From Datisca glomerata (lineage: Eukaryota; Streptophyta; Magnoliopsida; Cucurbitales; Datiscaceae): 64,000 bases of DNA. Below the pieces are notes generated by a model. It had not been told where the DNA came from, searched no databases, and saw nothing but the letters and a program-made list of their open reading frames with translations. A program made the translations under genes and the position numbers. This document shows, one piece after another, positions 30,754-43,033 of this stretch. Location of the stretch: assembly GCA_003255025.1 (NCBI GenBank), contig QANY01009091.1:186001-250000 (forward strand), given 5' to 3'. Within the stretch, counting starts at the first letter, position 1; the number at the start of each line of letters is the position of its first letter.

Positions 30754-31323
30754 TTAAGTGGTTTGGTCATCCTGTTGAGATAAAGGAATTGGATTTATGC
30801 ACGTTTGTCGGATGTGGCCAAGTTGCCCACAACGTTTGCACTTCTTTCTCACTACTTCCTCACCTCTAGATGAAATTCTATATGTCCATCTCTTCTCAAT
30901 TAGGGTACGGTTCTCCTTCCCCAAAATAAAATGCTCTAGCAAATAAATCAGAGTCGTATTGACCGCATAAGAATCTGACTTATATTCAGAGCTCTTGAAC
31001 TTCTCCTCCAACTCAGCCATGGTTATTGATTGGGTTTTGGGAAAGTACAGCTCAGAGAGTTTGTTGGGGCCACGGGTCTTCTTCTCATCCCAGGCTTCAC
31101 CAATTTGTAGTCTGGTAATCAAAGAGAATTCCTTCTTGGAGAAGCACAGTGGCTCCTCGTTGATAAGAAAATGGATCTCCACCTCAGATGGAGTGACGTC
31201 CACATATTCAGCCTCCCTGACTAGCACCTGGTGGTAGAGAGTTGCTGAAAACTTCAAGGATGGGAGATCAAGGAGATGGCCAAAGCATGTCTCCCTAAAT
31301 AGGGGTAGTTGAGTAGCTGTCAC
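30754..31323 (-). CDS. DUF1985-like domain joined to a CCHC zinc knuckle (MULE-derived ORF)
   Basis: A 189-codon open frame. The N-part (FRETCFGHLLDLPSLKFSAT, IHFLINEEPLCFSKKEFSLI, TRLQIGEAW) matches the DUF1985 domain that accompanies Ulp1 in plant MULEs. The C-part, KKCKRCGQLGHIRQTC, is a C-X2-C-X4-H-X4-C zinc knuckle of the kind found at the C-terminus of MULE transposases. The combination looks like a fusion of two MULE ORFs. It is uninterrupted, unlike the neighbouring Ulp1 gene, but lies in TE sequence and may be only part of a longer spliced gene. Upstream is array I. Confidence 0.6.
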   Translation of the reverse strand: MTATQLPLFRETCFGHLLDLPSLKFSATLYHQVLVREAEYVDVTPSEVEIHFLINEEPLCFSKKEFSLITRLQIGEAWDEKKTRGPNKLSELYFPKTQSITMAELEEKFKSSEYKSDSYAVNTTLIYLLEHFILGKENRTLIEKRWTYRISSRGEEVVRKKCKRCGQLGHIRQTCINPIPLSQQDDQTT

Positions 31324-31409
31324 TTGATCTTGATAACGTCATTAACGTATATTAGTTACATATTTGATGAAACCATAACCTGTAGAATATTCAAGGAAAA
31401 CATAAGATC

Positions 31410-31612
31410 AAAAAATGTACACGATACTCGTGTAGTCATCGTGAATACTGCATGAGGTGTGCAGGATCCTCGTGTAGTCTACACGAAGACTGCACGATCC
31501 TGGTATATTCCTCATGTAGCCTACACGAGGCTTGTTCAACCCTCGCGTAGTCCTTGTGTAGCTTACAGAAGGCTCACACGACCCACGTGTAGCCTTCGTG
31601 TAGGGGTACACG
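31410..31612. repeat. CTACAC/GTGTAG array I
   Basis: Alternating TCGTGTAG and CTACACGA motifs with CGAGG variants, upstream of the DUF1985 frame on its strand. Confidence 0.88.
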
Positions 31613-32131
31613 CCCCTATTGTAACCCATAAAACAGACACCTACTAAGACCAACATCTCAGAAACCTAGAAAAACACCTTAGAAACCTGAAAAGCCAACC
31701 TTGTTGTGATTCGGACATCCACAAAAAACAGAAACACAAAAATTCAGAAAACCCCCCTCAGAAACCCAGAAAAGACACCTCAGAAACTCAGAAAAAACAC
31801 CTAATAAATTCAGAACAAAAACTCAAGAACCTGAAAACTTACCTTGTTGTGGGAAATGAAGACTCTTTCAGATTTGCAGAGAGAGATGCTTGCTGCGACT
31901 TCGAGAGAGAGTAACAGTAGGACGAAGGGTGAAGTTTCGTATAATCATATTTTTTTTTCAAGCCGTCATTTAGAATTTATGAAGAAATTTTTTGATATTT
32001 TAAATTGAAAGTGGGTTATGGATCAAGATAAGTGAAAATTAATTTTAAAGTTGATTCGTGTAAGAGTTTGTTTAAAAAAAAATCATAAATTGCTGTGCTT
32101 TGAGGGAACGGAAATAGTTGCAGGGTCAAGC
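31613..32131. promoter_or_regulatory. MULE edge and TELO2 upstream region
   Basis: 31640-31850 holds repeated CAGAAACC / AGAAAACACC motifs of MULE leader character. AT-rich sequence from 31950 leads to the TELO2 start. No strong TATA box can be assigned. An in-frame ATG exists at 32051, but the conserved N-terminus begins after 32132. Confidence 0.4.
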
Positions 32132-35100
32132 ATGGGGGAGGATGCAAAGGTGAGAAAGATGGAGATGAACGTTCTTGAGAGGGTTGGAGAAGTAATCTCA
32201 GTTATAAAGACTGCGAAGCACGTCGACCAAGTGATTTGCGCCATTCATTCTGTCGCTGTGCTTCTCTTTCCTATTGATTCTTCTCTTCTCGCAGGTCAGT
32301 CGTAAACATGCATTTCATTCTCTCATTTAATGGTGAAAATTTTGGATATTTGGAGTTTGGAGACCCATTCCTTGGCGCTCTTAATTTATGGAGAAAGAAA
32401 ACGAAACCATGAACCCCGCTATATTAAGCCTATTTAACTATTTTGTCCAGAAAGGTGGTGGTTTGTGAAAATTTACTTGCAATAGGAGTTAGCAACAGGC
32501 TAGTGACGGAAATTTACTTGTTTCAAGTGCAAGTATGGAATTAGTGACGGAATTGTGATTGCTTGATTTATAGCTGCCTGTTTAATAATAGAAGGATAAG
32601 AACTTCAATTTCATTACTTTAGGTTTACTTTACACTACCCGTGGCTTGTTTCTTAATTATATTTAAGACTGTGTATTTTGACAAGGATGACTTAACCATG
32701 CTGTCTTGACTCTTTACTTTGTATTGGAGCTGCAGACATTGTTGATCACTGCTACAGAGAGCAGGTTCGGGAGTTATGAAGTGGAATGTTTAAAATTTCG
32801 CGGGTATTTTCGATTTCCTCTTGTCTAACGCTTTCTACTTGGTGAGTCCAGGTGCTTCGTGCTAAAGTCCCTTCACAGATCGAGAGGGTACGGTGGTGGA
32901 ATGCATATTTTAAGGGAGCTGCATTTTCAACGTTGTCTCGAGTTCTGTTACTTGGTAAGGTTTTTTTATCCACAATTTTGCTGTGTTATGGTTGCTTTTT
33001 TTGTATGCACGATATCGCAAGTTCCTTTCTCTTTATTTTAGCTGAATTCAACCAGATTGCAGTTTAAAACTTTTTAGAGGTAAAATTACAATCTATACCA
33101 CTGAAAGAGCCTCTGTATATTATCTTCATTCAGCTAAAATAAATTATTAAAAAGCAAGACAGATACTTTCAGTAACTATAGTAGTCCTTCATCAATATGG
33201 AAAAAAGCTGGAGACAAGACGGAAAATCTTCTGATGATTAAATGATCATGACACCTTATAATTCTTAACCATAAGCTCAGAGAAGGGTGAGGATTCTACT
33301 TAGATGGGGTTGTGTTTATTCACCTGTACTCATATCCATCATCTTCCTTTTTCATATAAAAGGTGTTATTAGGGAGTCTGGACTGTACTATTAGATATAT
33401 GATATTTCGTGCTATTAAATTGTAGGTGCAATCAGGAGAATCTAGAAACTCTCCCAATTGGGCAGAAGCCTACTTATTATGCGCTACAAATAGTTTCTTC
33501 TTTCTGCTAAGTGTGCATGTAATTTATGTATGGACCACCATAGACAAAAATTTGTTATTCTTGTTTACCTATTCTTTTCCTTTTTGTCAGAGTTATGCAT
33601 GTTCACCATTGCTTCTAAATAATGTGCAGATGTTGCTTCCAACTGGCTAGCTTGTTTCCCTTTTTCGGCACGGAAACATGTATATGACGTTTTCTTTCTT
33701 AGTGGATTTGCCACTGAAGTCGTTCAAACCTTGGTTCCTTTTCTGCAACATGGTGGAAGAGATGGACTTGATGTTAATGCTATACGCTCAAATGCAGAAA
33801 GGTGTGGATTAAAGAAAAATTTCTTCCTATATTTCATTTCTTGGATGGATATCTTCACGTTTTATGCTTCTATTTTATGTGCCATTGCTTTGGTGATTCT
33901 ACGTATAACTATACCCAATAACTTATTCTTTTTTGTTTCTTTAAAACTATCACAGATTACTTCTACTTTGCTTTTTTGAAAATGATGGGGTGGTCCAGGT
34001 GGCTCGAGAATTTAAAGTTTCCTGCCAATCCAAAGACTGTATAACTGACTCTTTCAAGTCATCAGTGTCTAGGGTTGCACAGATAATTGCATCCATTCCC
34101 GACAAAGCTCAAACAAAAGCACCAACCTCTCTGTCTTCACAGTATCCTTATTTCACAGTACGAGACGAGATGTTGTGTACGTTAATGTAGATGTTATGCA
34201 TATGTTGTGTATTTTCAGTTTCACATGAGCAAGAGAAATAGGCAATTTATTTAGTATCTACGCCAATTTGATTGATATGGTGTCACAGTGTATTCATCCA
34301 AGTCATATCTAACTCAGCAATACGTGTTTCTAGTAAACTGCTCATCCTTCTCTTTGGTCCTCTCAAACTGGAGAGACGTTGTAAATTGAGTAGGCTTTGT
34401 AAACGTGAAGTATTGAGGATTTTTGTCCTCTTTTGTAAGTCTCTTTTAATAATATAATCAAAACTATGTTTTTTATGAAAAAGATTAATTGTTTATCCTT
34501 CACGTGGTACCTATAGTGTGCTCTTCAAGCGGATTGCGACACAACTTCTTTATCTAGCAGAAGAAAGTGATACAGATGTAATATATGGTGACAAAACCTT
34601 CTATGATGGAGGCAATGATATTACCTTGATATTTGTTGGGGAGATATTTTCTCGCATTTGTCGACGTGGATCTACAGGTAACTGAGATTTATGGTCATCT
34701 ATAGTTAAGGCGACGTCTCTGCTGGAAGAAATATACTTAACTATGTCTCCCCTGCTAAATTAGACGTGTTTTCTTTTAAGTTAGTGATGCAATTGGTTGA
34801 AGCCGGTAAGAACTCGTGGCTGCAGATGAATGAAAGGTTTTTTTATGAAGTCATGTATAGTCAAGTCATCTGAATTTCAGAAATTATGTCATATATTTTT
34901 GTTCATTCAAATGTCTAGTTAATTCTTTTCTAAAAGAGTCTGTTCTCGCAATGTAGTAGATTTTGTTTGATGAGACATCTTTGGATATGATGGACTTTAA
35001 ATTGTACCTTAAAACATGTCATGTACCTGAGAACTGACCGGCCATGCAATAGTGAGAATTTGAATAACAGCATTAGCAATTCGCAATTTCTTAGGGCTTA

Positions 35101-38100
35101 CATGATTTTGAATATATTATGATGTAACTGGGAAAAAAAAGGAAAGAATATCGCTTTTTGGAAATAAATGTCCTATTATGTTTTTAATTCTTTTAAACAT
35201 ATATTATGGTAAGTTTAATTGAACATTTTATGTTTTAAATTTGCATAACTGTATTAACAGCACTACTGATCCTCTTCATTCAGGAACGAATCCATTCACT
35301 TCTTTGTACAATCTTGTCAATTAGGAAGAGCTGGATAAGATGTTTGACTTTCTTCTTCTTTCTTCCCTTTCAGATATACTAGTAAATGAGATAATCCCGC
35401 GCATTTTGAAGCATGTCCAAAACGTTTTATCTTCAAATTTTGAATCAACTGGCTTTGATGTATTTGAGTCAAACCTTGGCTCTCAGTTTTGGTTGAAGTT
35501 GATGGAAACGGTAAGAGATGACTATGCTGTGGAACGAATGTCTGAGCAGCTCTTATTTCAGCTAGCAACTAGCTGTGTGAATGATGTGGAAGCATACTGG
35601 ATACTTTGGTTGCTTTTTCATCGAATTCTTGAACAGCGGGTACTGGTCAGGTTAGTAGCTCAATCAAGTAGGATATTTTGAATTTAAAATGCAAATTGAT
35701 TATAAAATTTTTTGCAGTTTGAGAATCTACAACTTAATTTAGATCCTTCTTATTTCTTAAAACCTGAACAGCCAGCTTAGACAACTCCATATACGACTTT
35801 AGGCGGTTTTGTCCGTCTTAAGCAATTATTGCTATCGACTCCTGTACATGATTCTTCAATCAGAAAAATGTCTTTTGCATAATTCATGGCATCTGTAATG
35901 ATGTTTTAGCGCGAGTCTATGTATTGCGGATTTATTGAGCATTTGAGGTGATATATCAGAATTCGTTAATCTCTGTTTTTCGTAAGATTTGGTTGTATTA
36001 TACCTTTTCCTTCTGGTATTTTCCTTTTTCTAGAAATGAATATCATCAACCTAATTTTAAAGTTACAGCTTTACTTTGTGATTTATTCCTTTTTCATGAT
36101 TCAAAACCAACTCTGGGTATCAGGGTATGGTAATCCTGCCTACCGTACTGTAGGCAAAGGCATGGATATGAGCAAACTATCTAGGGCTACTTAATATAAG
36201 CAAAGATTTTGAAGGTTATAGGCTTTGTTGCAGAAGAGACTAACAACATATTTAGTATTCAAGCATGAATCATACACAGACTGATGCAAGTTTAAATCGA
36301 GCTACACATGAAATATCAAAATTATAACATTTGTGGTTCTATCTGCATTATGGATTTTATGATCAAATCTTTTTCAAGTCACTCTTCGATCGGGGGTTAT
36401 CGCTTTAATTGTGTACTAACCCAAGAAGAGACATCCCCCAAAGTTTTTTCCTTCGAGGTTAGAAAATGCTCCTAGATGTGAGGGGATAAGTGATGCGGTA
36501 AGATAAATATCAAATTCCAGTTATCTACAGCTTTGTTTTTCTACGAGTAGAACTCCCTTTCATTGCTAGTAAACACATTGACCCATTATCAGTTTTGTGT
36601 TCTTCTTTTTCAGGTCCATGTTTATTGACAAATTTTTGCTATGGAAAGTATTTCCCATTTGTTGCCTGCGATGGCTTCTTCAGTTTGCCGTTCTCAAATG
36701 TCCAACTAATGCCAATTGTCTGAAGAAAGGTAATGATACTAGGGGTTTGTTAGACACAGTGCAGCGATTAGTAGCAGTGTGGTCTAAAAAGGATTTTGTG
36801 CAATCAGCTACCTTGGAGCAGCAAGCTTGTATCCTTTCTCTTTTTTTCTTTTCTCTTTCAGACTTCTAAATTTTAATGCAATTATAAATTTCTTCTGTAC
36901 TGAGTAAGTTGAAGCATTAATGAGAAATGAAAAAGATGATATGGTCATTTCTGCTTTATATATCTTTTATTCGTTTCATTAAAGACGCCTTAATTTTCAC
37001 CGCACTTGTACATTCTACATTTTCCTCAACATGTGCTTCAGATTTATCTGCAGCTGTTGGCCTTTCTCTTGAATTAATGTCTAAAGATGAACTCGATGAA
37101 ACGAAGAATGTGATGCACTCGATTCTTCAAGGGGTTAGTAGTAAGTTTTTATTACCATGCAATTGCTACAGTTTATCTTTATTGGTAGAGAAGTAGAGCT
37201 GTGAATGCCTGATGTGGTTTCGCCTATAAATTTATCTCAACTTGCAGATAGACTGGAAAGCCCTAATGATATGATTCGAAAAATGGCCAGCAATGTTGCT
37301 TTAGTATTCTCTAAAGTAATTGACCCTAAAAATCCTCTATATCTTGATGATAGTTGCACTGGGGAGCCTATTGATTGGGAGTTGGGGTTGAATATCCCTA
37401 CAAAAGGGACTGTAGCTACTACAAGTTCCACAAGAAACCATATTGAAGAAGTGGAAGCATCCATCACCTCGGTGCCAGAAAAGCATGTTGACTTCAAAGC
37501 CAAAGATGGAAAAGGCAAAAGTGTGAAGACTACAAATAAGAAAGTATCCGAAGTTAATTTGGTTGATCCAGATGAAATTATCGACCCAGCTACCCTAGAC
37601 GGTGACTTTTTCTCTGAGAACGACGATGATGATAGTGCGGGTGAGGATTCTGATTCCACCGCCTCATCCTTACAACCGTATGACTTGTCCGATGATGATA
37701 CAGATCTAAAAAGAAAATTCACACAGCTGGTTGATGTAGTTGGGGCTCTGCGGAAATCTGATGATGCTGATGGGGTAAGTCATGTTCATTAGTCACTTTT
37801 TCTTTTGAAATTTTCAAGAATACCTTACTCTTTCAAAATTAGCATATTTCTGCGATATCTTTGATTGCAGTTATACAACTTTGATTAGATACGATTTTTT
37901 CCTTAAGGTTTTCTAGTAGTTTGAGGCATTAAGGGTAAAATTTGTCAAGTTCTTTTCATTTGGAGTAAATTAACCATGTCCCATTGCAGGTAGAGAGGGC
38001 CCTTGATGTTGCTGAAAAGCTTGTACGGGCATCCCCTGATGAACTCAAGCATGTAGCTAGAGATCTTGTTAGAACTCTTGTTCAGGTTCGTTGCTCTGAT

Positions 38101-39566
38101 TTGGCTGTGGAAGGTGAGGAAGAGTCAGCTGAAGACAAGAGGCAAAGAGCACTGGTCGCTTTACTTGTCACTTGCCCAGTTGAATCACTCGATACTCTCA
38201 ACAAACTACTATATTCACCCAATGTAGATACTAGTCAACGCATAATGATCCTAGATGTAATGACTGATGCGGCTCTGGAGCTTGCTAATAGTAAGACTAT
38301 GAAACCTAAGTATCAGACAAGACCTCTTATAGCTACCACTTCAGAAACTCAACCATGGTTCTTGCCTAGTACTAAAGGCCCCCCTGGAGCGGGTTCCTGG
38401 AAAGAGATCTCAACACCAGGAACATTACTGAATTGGTCAAATAGTTATGAGCGGGAACTACCCTTGAGATCTGGACATATCAAGAGAGGAAAGACTCGTC
38501 GATGGAGCCTAAAATCGTCAAATAGAGAAGATAATCAGATAGAGTGGTCTCATAATAAGTTCCCAGTGTATGCAGCTGCATTTATGCTTCCTGCTATGCA
38601 AGGCTTCGATAAGAAAAGGCAAGGTGTTGACTTGCTCGATAGGGATTTCATCGTCCTGGGGAAACTCATATATATGCTTGGTATATGTATGAAATGTGCA
38701 GCCATGCATCCAGAAGCATCTGCACTGGCTCCACCTTTTCTAGATATGTTAAGATCCAGGTACTGAATCGGAAATGAACTCGAGATGTTTAGGCTGTGTT
38801 TGGATCTTGGAAAACAGGAGGGAAAGAAAAGTGAGAGGTAAAGTAAGTGGAACTAGAAGAAAAGTGAAGGAAATTATTAATACTGTAATGTTCATTCACA
38901 TAAATATTATCCTTAGTATGTTACAAAAACTCCGAACGATGGAAATGCAATCCTTTCCTAACTGTTTTCCAAGATCCAAACAGAGCCTTAATGATCTGAA
39001 CCTAGAATCTTGAGATTGACCTCATTCGGATTATGTATCATGCCTTTGGCTAAATCTTTGTGTTGTTTATGCAGGGAAGTATACCAGCACAAAGAAGCAT
39101 ACGTGAGGCAAGCAGTCCTCTTTGCAGCTTCATGCATATTGATGGCACTTCATCCCTCTTATGTAGCATCTTCCTTGCTTGAAGGGAATCTTGCAATAGC
39201 TGAAGGGCTAGAATGGGTTCGTTCATTGGCCATTGATGTAGCCGAGTCCGACCCGGATAGAGAGTGCTCTACAGTGAGTTCTAAAGCTTCCATGGGAGCT
39301 CAATACACATTAAGCTTCAGTGACTCGGATTTTTGCTTTCTCTCTATCGATTGCTCTGGTTTAGCATGTCTGTATTTAACTAGTGTATTCTGGTCGTGCA
39401 GATGGCTATGACTTGTCTCCAACTCCATGCTGAGATGGCCCTCCAAGCTTCTCGAGCGCTAGAATCTGCAAGTGCAGACAGAACAATCAGCGCAAAGGGT
39501 GTTTCTTTTCCTTCGAATTTGTCAAATGCGACTATCAAAATTCCTTTTTCAGATGTCAAGTTCTAG
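32132..39566 (+). CDS. TELO2: TELO2/TEL2 telomere length regulation protein homologue, complete, 13 exons
   Basis: TEL2 is the HEAT-repeat scaffold of the TTT (TELO2-TTI1-TTI2) co-chaperone that stabilises PIKK kinases (ATM, ATR, TOR). Exons: 32132-32294, 32736-32764, 32852-32954, 33630-33801, 33956-34141, 34517-34677, 35374-35650, 36614-36828, 37042-37140, 37248-37774, 37990-38759, 39075-39273, 39402-39566. All have GT-AG borders; phases fit; 3066 bases give 1021 residues, close to the Arabidopsis homologue EMB2423. Conserved stretches: VGEVISVIKTAKHVDQVICA near the N-terminus, an acidic linker (about residues 570-620), then the Telomere_reg-2 domain from residue 645 (VERALDVAEKLVRASPDELK, YSPNVDTSQRIMILDVM), and FPVYAAAFMLPAMQGFDKKR. 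Alternative starts are 32051 and 32159. Exon 7 (residues about 272-364) is copied in the MULE at 16 kb. Confidence 0.95.
35210..35259 (+). repeat. TELO2 intron 6 segment also present at 13471-13520
   Basis: TAAGTTTAATTGAACA...TATTAACA here and at 13471-13520 match over 50 bases with about five differences. The other copy abuts the left TIR of the MULE that carries TELO2 exon 7. Confidence 0.75.
38792..38987. mobile_element. Tourist-like (PIF/Harbinger) MITE in TELO2 intron 11
   Basis: Terminal inverted repeats GGCTGTGTTTGGATCTTGGA (left) and, on the complement, GGCTCTGTTTGGATCTTGGA (right), about 26 bases with few mismatches, flanked by TTA on both sides (38789-38791 and 38988-38990). The 3 bp TTA duplication and GGC-TGTTTGG ends define Tourist-like MITEs. 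It is 196 bases long and sits wholly within the intron, so splicing is probably unaffected. Confidence 0.92.
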
Positions 39567-41116
39567 TTCATGCCTCAAAAACGAAACGATTCTACCTTTT
39601 GTGAGATCCATTGTACAGCCTTCTCGTCAGGATTATGGTTCCCCTTTGTTTATTTGGAATATTTGCATGATGAATGCAGTTTTTTGCAAGAATCTAGAAA
39701 TTTTGTTGTTTTGAGTAATAATTACACTCTGTTCTTGTCAAAGAAAAGACAAATGAAAAGAAGAGATTTTTTTCTCATTTCATATACAGCTTTGTCAAAT
39801 GAATTTGGTCTAATCATTAAACATTTATTCAGATCAAAATATTGAAGTTTTCTTGTCCATGTTATACCAACGGGTGAAGATTTTTCTCGTTATTGATGGC
39901 TTGAATTTTGCTCAAATCAGGCTAGAGAAGATGCCATTGAGAGCTGGGAACCCATTTGGTTTGAGGTGATCGTACGTTGGAAATTGCAATCTGCATCCAT
40001 TCCCTCATTTGTTTTAAAGAATTTACGAATTTAAAATGCAAGGGATCTAATTGACTAGGAAATTACATACCTATACACTCCATTGATGTTCCGACTTCCC
40101 AAGTAAGGATAAGAAGAGAGAGGATGAGGGGACGACATATTGTCAGTATAAACTGCGCTATACTTGAGTCAGTTGCTTACTTGAACAGCGCTTGCCTTCT
40201 TAGATGTCGAGAAAGAAATCCTCTTTGCAACATTTTATAATTGCATGCTAGTTTTATGCTAGATTCAAGAATGCAATACGAGTAGTTTTCTGCCCGAAAA
40301 TACTTGTCTAAGAAACACTTGAATTTGAAAACAAAAGTTATATTGATTTCAGATACAAACTTCTGTAAAATTAGTAAGCATTATAGTAACTTCACAGGCA
40401 TGAAAACATCTCTTAAGCAAAAGCACTCTCAAAACAAAGCTGAATTGGTTGAGATTATCAACTTGATTTACAAAATCAAAACTGTTCTCCCAATAATCCA
40501 CACTAGGTAAAACCTTCCAATAGTCCTCAAATACTTCTTTCGACTATTTAGTGTTTTCTAAATCCAACTTGAGAAAAATTAAGGTGTACTTGTGGAAAAT
40601 CTTCTGGCTTAATGACACTATGCAAGTGCTACATCAGTAAATGGAACTATTCTTTTTACCCTTTTTCTTACTCCATCTTGGTAAATACCAAATTTCCTGT
40701 CACAATGACCATGCTTTGAAAAATTCATGGGCATGGTTAAAGAAAGCACTATAAGTTCAATGAGAGGATGTCTACAACGAGAACTTTTGTTAGCATTATA
40801 CACAAACTCAAAATCAAACCGCATGCAGTTCAAAAGAAACGTGCACTTACATTTCACGTCTATCGTCACTAAATCATTCTGGAACATTTAATTTTTCATA
40901 ATTATCACTTAAAAGAGTTCGTTCTACTGATATATTTTTCACAGTACCCAAAATTACATTTTTCAACTTTGCAACTAATGCCTTGATTGTACATCAGTAT
41001 CTAAGGTGGGTGAAAGCGGTTTGAGTTGATAGCAAGCCTTGATCTCTAGAATGAATAATATTTCTAGGTGATATCGGCAAATATTGTCAAGGATATTTTA
41101 TTTCGTTAGACTAAGA
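39567..41116. terminator. Convergent intergenic region between TELO2 and the Ulp1-like gene
   Basis: Both genes end into this 1.55 kb stretch. It must hold both 3' UTRs and polyadenylation sites; AT-rich motifs are frequent but I cannot pick a specific signal. Open frames at 40304-40510 (+) and 40618-40887 (-) have no recognisable similarity and lack splice or start context, so I leave them out as genes. Confidence 0.4.
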
Positions 41117-43033
41117 TTAACCCTCCCCAATGAGATCAAGTTTCTCACAGAATTGATCAAGGGCTTCAGAGGTAAACCAATCCGTTTTCATCTGCAAATT
41201 TCCCGAAAAAAAGGGGTTAAACTCCATTGATGAAAAATGGTCTGCACTGCAAGGAAGTTCATGAGACCAAGAGAAAGTTGAAAAGAAGATCTAGAAAGAT
41301 TACGAAGTAGGGATAGTCCGCAATGCTGAAATTCTCCGGAGCATCCTTTATAAACGAATCAATAAAGTAGAGAACATATTTTCCACAATCTACATCATTC
41401 CTCTGCTGTGGAACCTGAAAGTTTTTAGTCAACATTTATGAATAAATATACCCTTATTGTATAACAAAAAAGAAAAAAAAAATCCCCACCTTAGGCACCA
41501 AGAGAGGAATCTTATAGATAAAGTCTTTGCTTTCAGACCTGCCTTCTGCTTTATAGATGTCCAACACAAATCTTTAAAAAGATGTAAATGGCTTGTTAAA
41601 ATCTAAATTCAGTAGCTATATGAAACATGAAGCAGAATTTGCTAAAGAACGTCGTACTTTCTTATATTCGGTTCAAGCCGTTTTGGATTTGCGTTCTCGA
41701 GTGAATCAAGTAACAACATGCATGGTTTTCTTGCTTCTGATTGCAAACTTTCTCCAAAGTGGCAAAAGATCACGAGGCTCCAATGCCTCCTACGATTTTA
41801 GACAATAAACTACCAAGCATTGGAAAGGGAGTTTAAAAAAATAGCTGGGATAAGTTGAAACTCACCAACAAACAATGGGAACAAAGACGTATTTATTTGA
41901 AAATATGTGTTTCTTCTTTATCCATGTCAACACCTTGGTTTTAAAGGATGCTTTCAAGTACAAGGTAAACCATATGCAGTCGAGGTACGTAAAGGAAATC
42001 TTCTTATCTTCTGAGAAGCTCCTCCATAAATTCCTACATGTTTCAGGTACTATAATCAAAATGCATTTATCAAACTTGGTTTTCATAAAATGGAGTAGAA
42101 ACAGTAACTTACTGCAAGTAACCATCAAAAGATCCAGAATCCATCTTCTTTACTTTATTAGAATCTAGCTTTCTTTCTGAATCAATTCTTTTCTCTACTT
42201 TATCAGAATCTAGCTTCCTTTTTGTATCAATCTTCTTCTTTTGATCAGAACCTCGTTTCCTGTCTGAATCCGGCATCTCTTGATTACAATGTAGCTCCTT
42301 GGTTAGTCCAGAGGTCACATTCTTGCCGATAATTTTCCTATTGGATCGTTCACGTCGAGGAAAAGGAAATAACCATAACATACACGGGGAGGTAAACTTG
42401 AAGGACTCAAGTTTTTCAATTTCTTCCTGATTTAAACTATTATTGCTAGACTTACATGCCACAATATGCAACCAACAAGATCGGTGTTTCGATACAAGTC
42501 CATAAGCCTCTTCAGAGCATAAAAACACCAATTAAAACTCTCCACACAGCATGTTAAAGATAAATAAACACGAAGAAAAGTACAGTACCAATATCATGTA
42601 AACCTTATGCATTATCATATGACTGTAAAAGAAGCACCTGCAATAGGACTTTTCACATTTCCCCATTAAATACATAGCAAAGTGACCCTCATTGCTCGTA
42701 CAGTTTTATGAGTTTTTGCTTTGACACTACCTTCATTACATGTAATTAATAAGGTACAAAACCACCATCAAAAGTTGAGCATCTACTACATTCTTGCATT
42801 TTAACTGAAAATATTGATCTCAGATTGTCCCAATTCAACATTCCTAAGCAATTTTCTACCATTGCTGACACATTATGCGAGATACTAGATCATACATACA
42901 TACAATGAGACGAAGAAGAAAAGAGACAGCATTATAACATAGGTCAGCTCATTTTACCGCCAATCGAGGAACTAGTAGGGGGAGGGTCGAGATCGATAGG
43001 GAGATTGCATCTGCCACGCTTTCTTTTCCTCAT
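41117..43033 (-). CDS. Ulp1-family (C48) cysteine protease, probable SUMO/ubiquitin-like deconjugase, complete, seven exons
   Basis: The family cleaves SUMO or related modifiers from proteins, often in the nucleus. Exons on the complement: 42958-43033, 42113-42509, 41866-42033, 41658-41789, 41490-41571, 41304-41414, 41117-41191; total 1041 bases, 346 residues, phases consistent. The start RKRKRGRCNLPIDLDPPP is basic, nuclear-signal-like. A Lys/Asp-rich repeat (KRKLDSDKVEKRIDSERKLD, residues about 125-150) precedes the protease core: YLQNLWRSFSEDKKISFTYL, WIKKKHIFSNKYVFVPIVC, then His216 in RHWSLVIFCHFGES, Asp242 in CMLLLDSL, Gln288/289 in VPQQRN and Cys295 in VDCGKYVLYF. All catalytic residues are present. 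The exon 1-2 junction is the least certain. It is convergent with TELO2; from memory, Arabidopsis At3g48470 (EMB2423) and At3g48480 (a cysteine protease) are also neighbours. Confidence 0.9.

Larger units (their letters stand above)
26890..31990. mobile_element. Decayed Ulp1-carrying Mutator-like element (KI-MULE type)
   Basis: The region holds a + strand Ulp1-protease gene, a - strand DUF1985/zinc-knuckle frame and six CTACAC palindrome arrays like those of the MULE at 13.5-18 kb. Near its left side AATCAAATGTCA (26900-26911) repeats a motif shared by both TIRs of that MULE. A remnant of the transposase N-terminal exon (ATATCTCCAATAATTTGGTC, complement) is at 30612-30631. Ulp1 plus DUF1985 is a known cargo of plant MULEs. 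Neither terminus nor target duplication could be fixed, so borders are approximate. Confidence 0.65.

Noticed and set aside
40618..40887. Possible 89-codon gene on the - strand between TELO2 and the Ulp1-like gene
   Set aside because: No recognisable domain, no splice or start context, and it would lie in the shared 3' region of two convergent genes.
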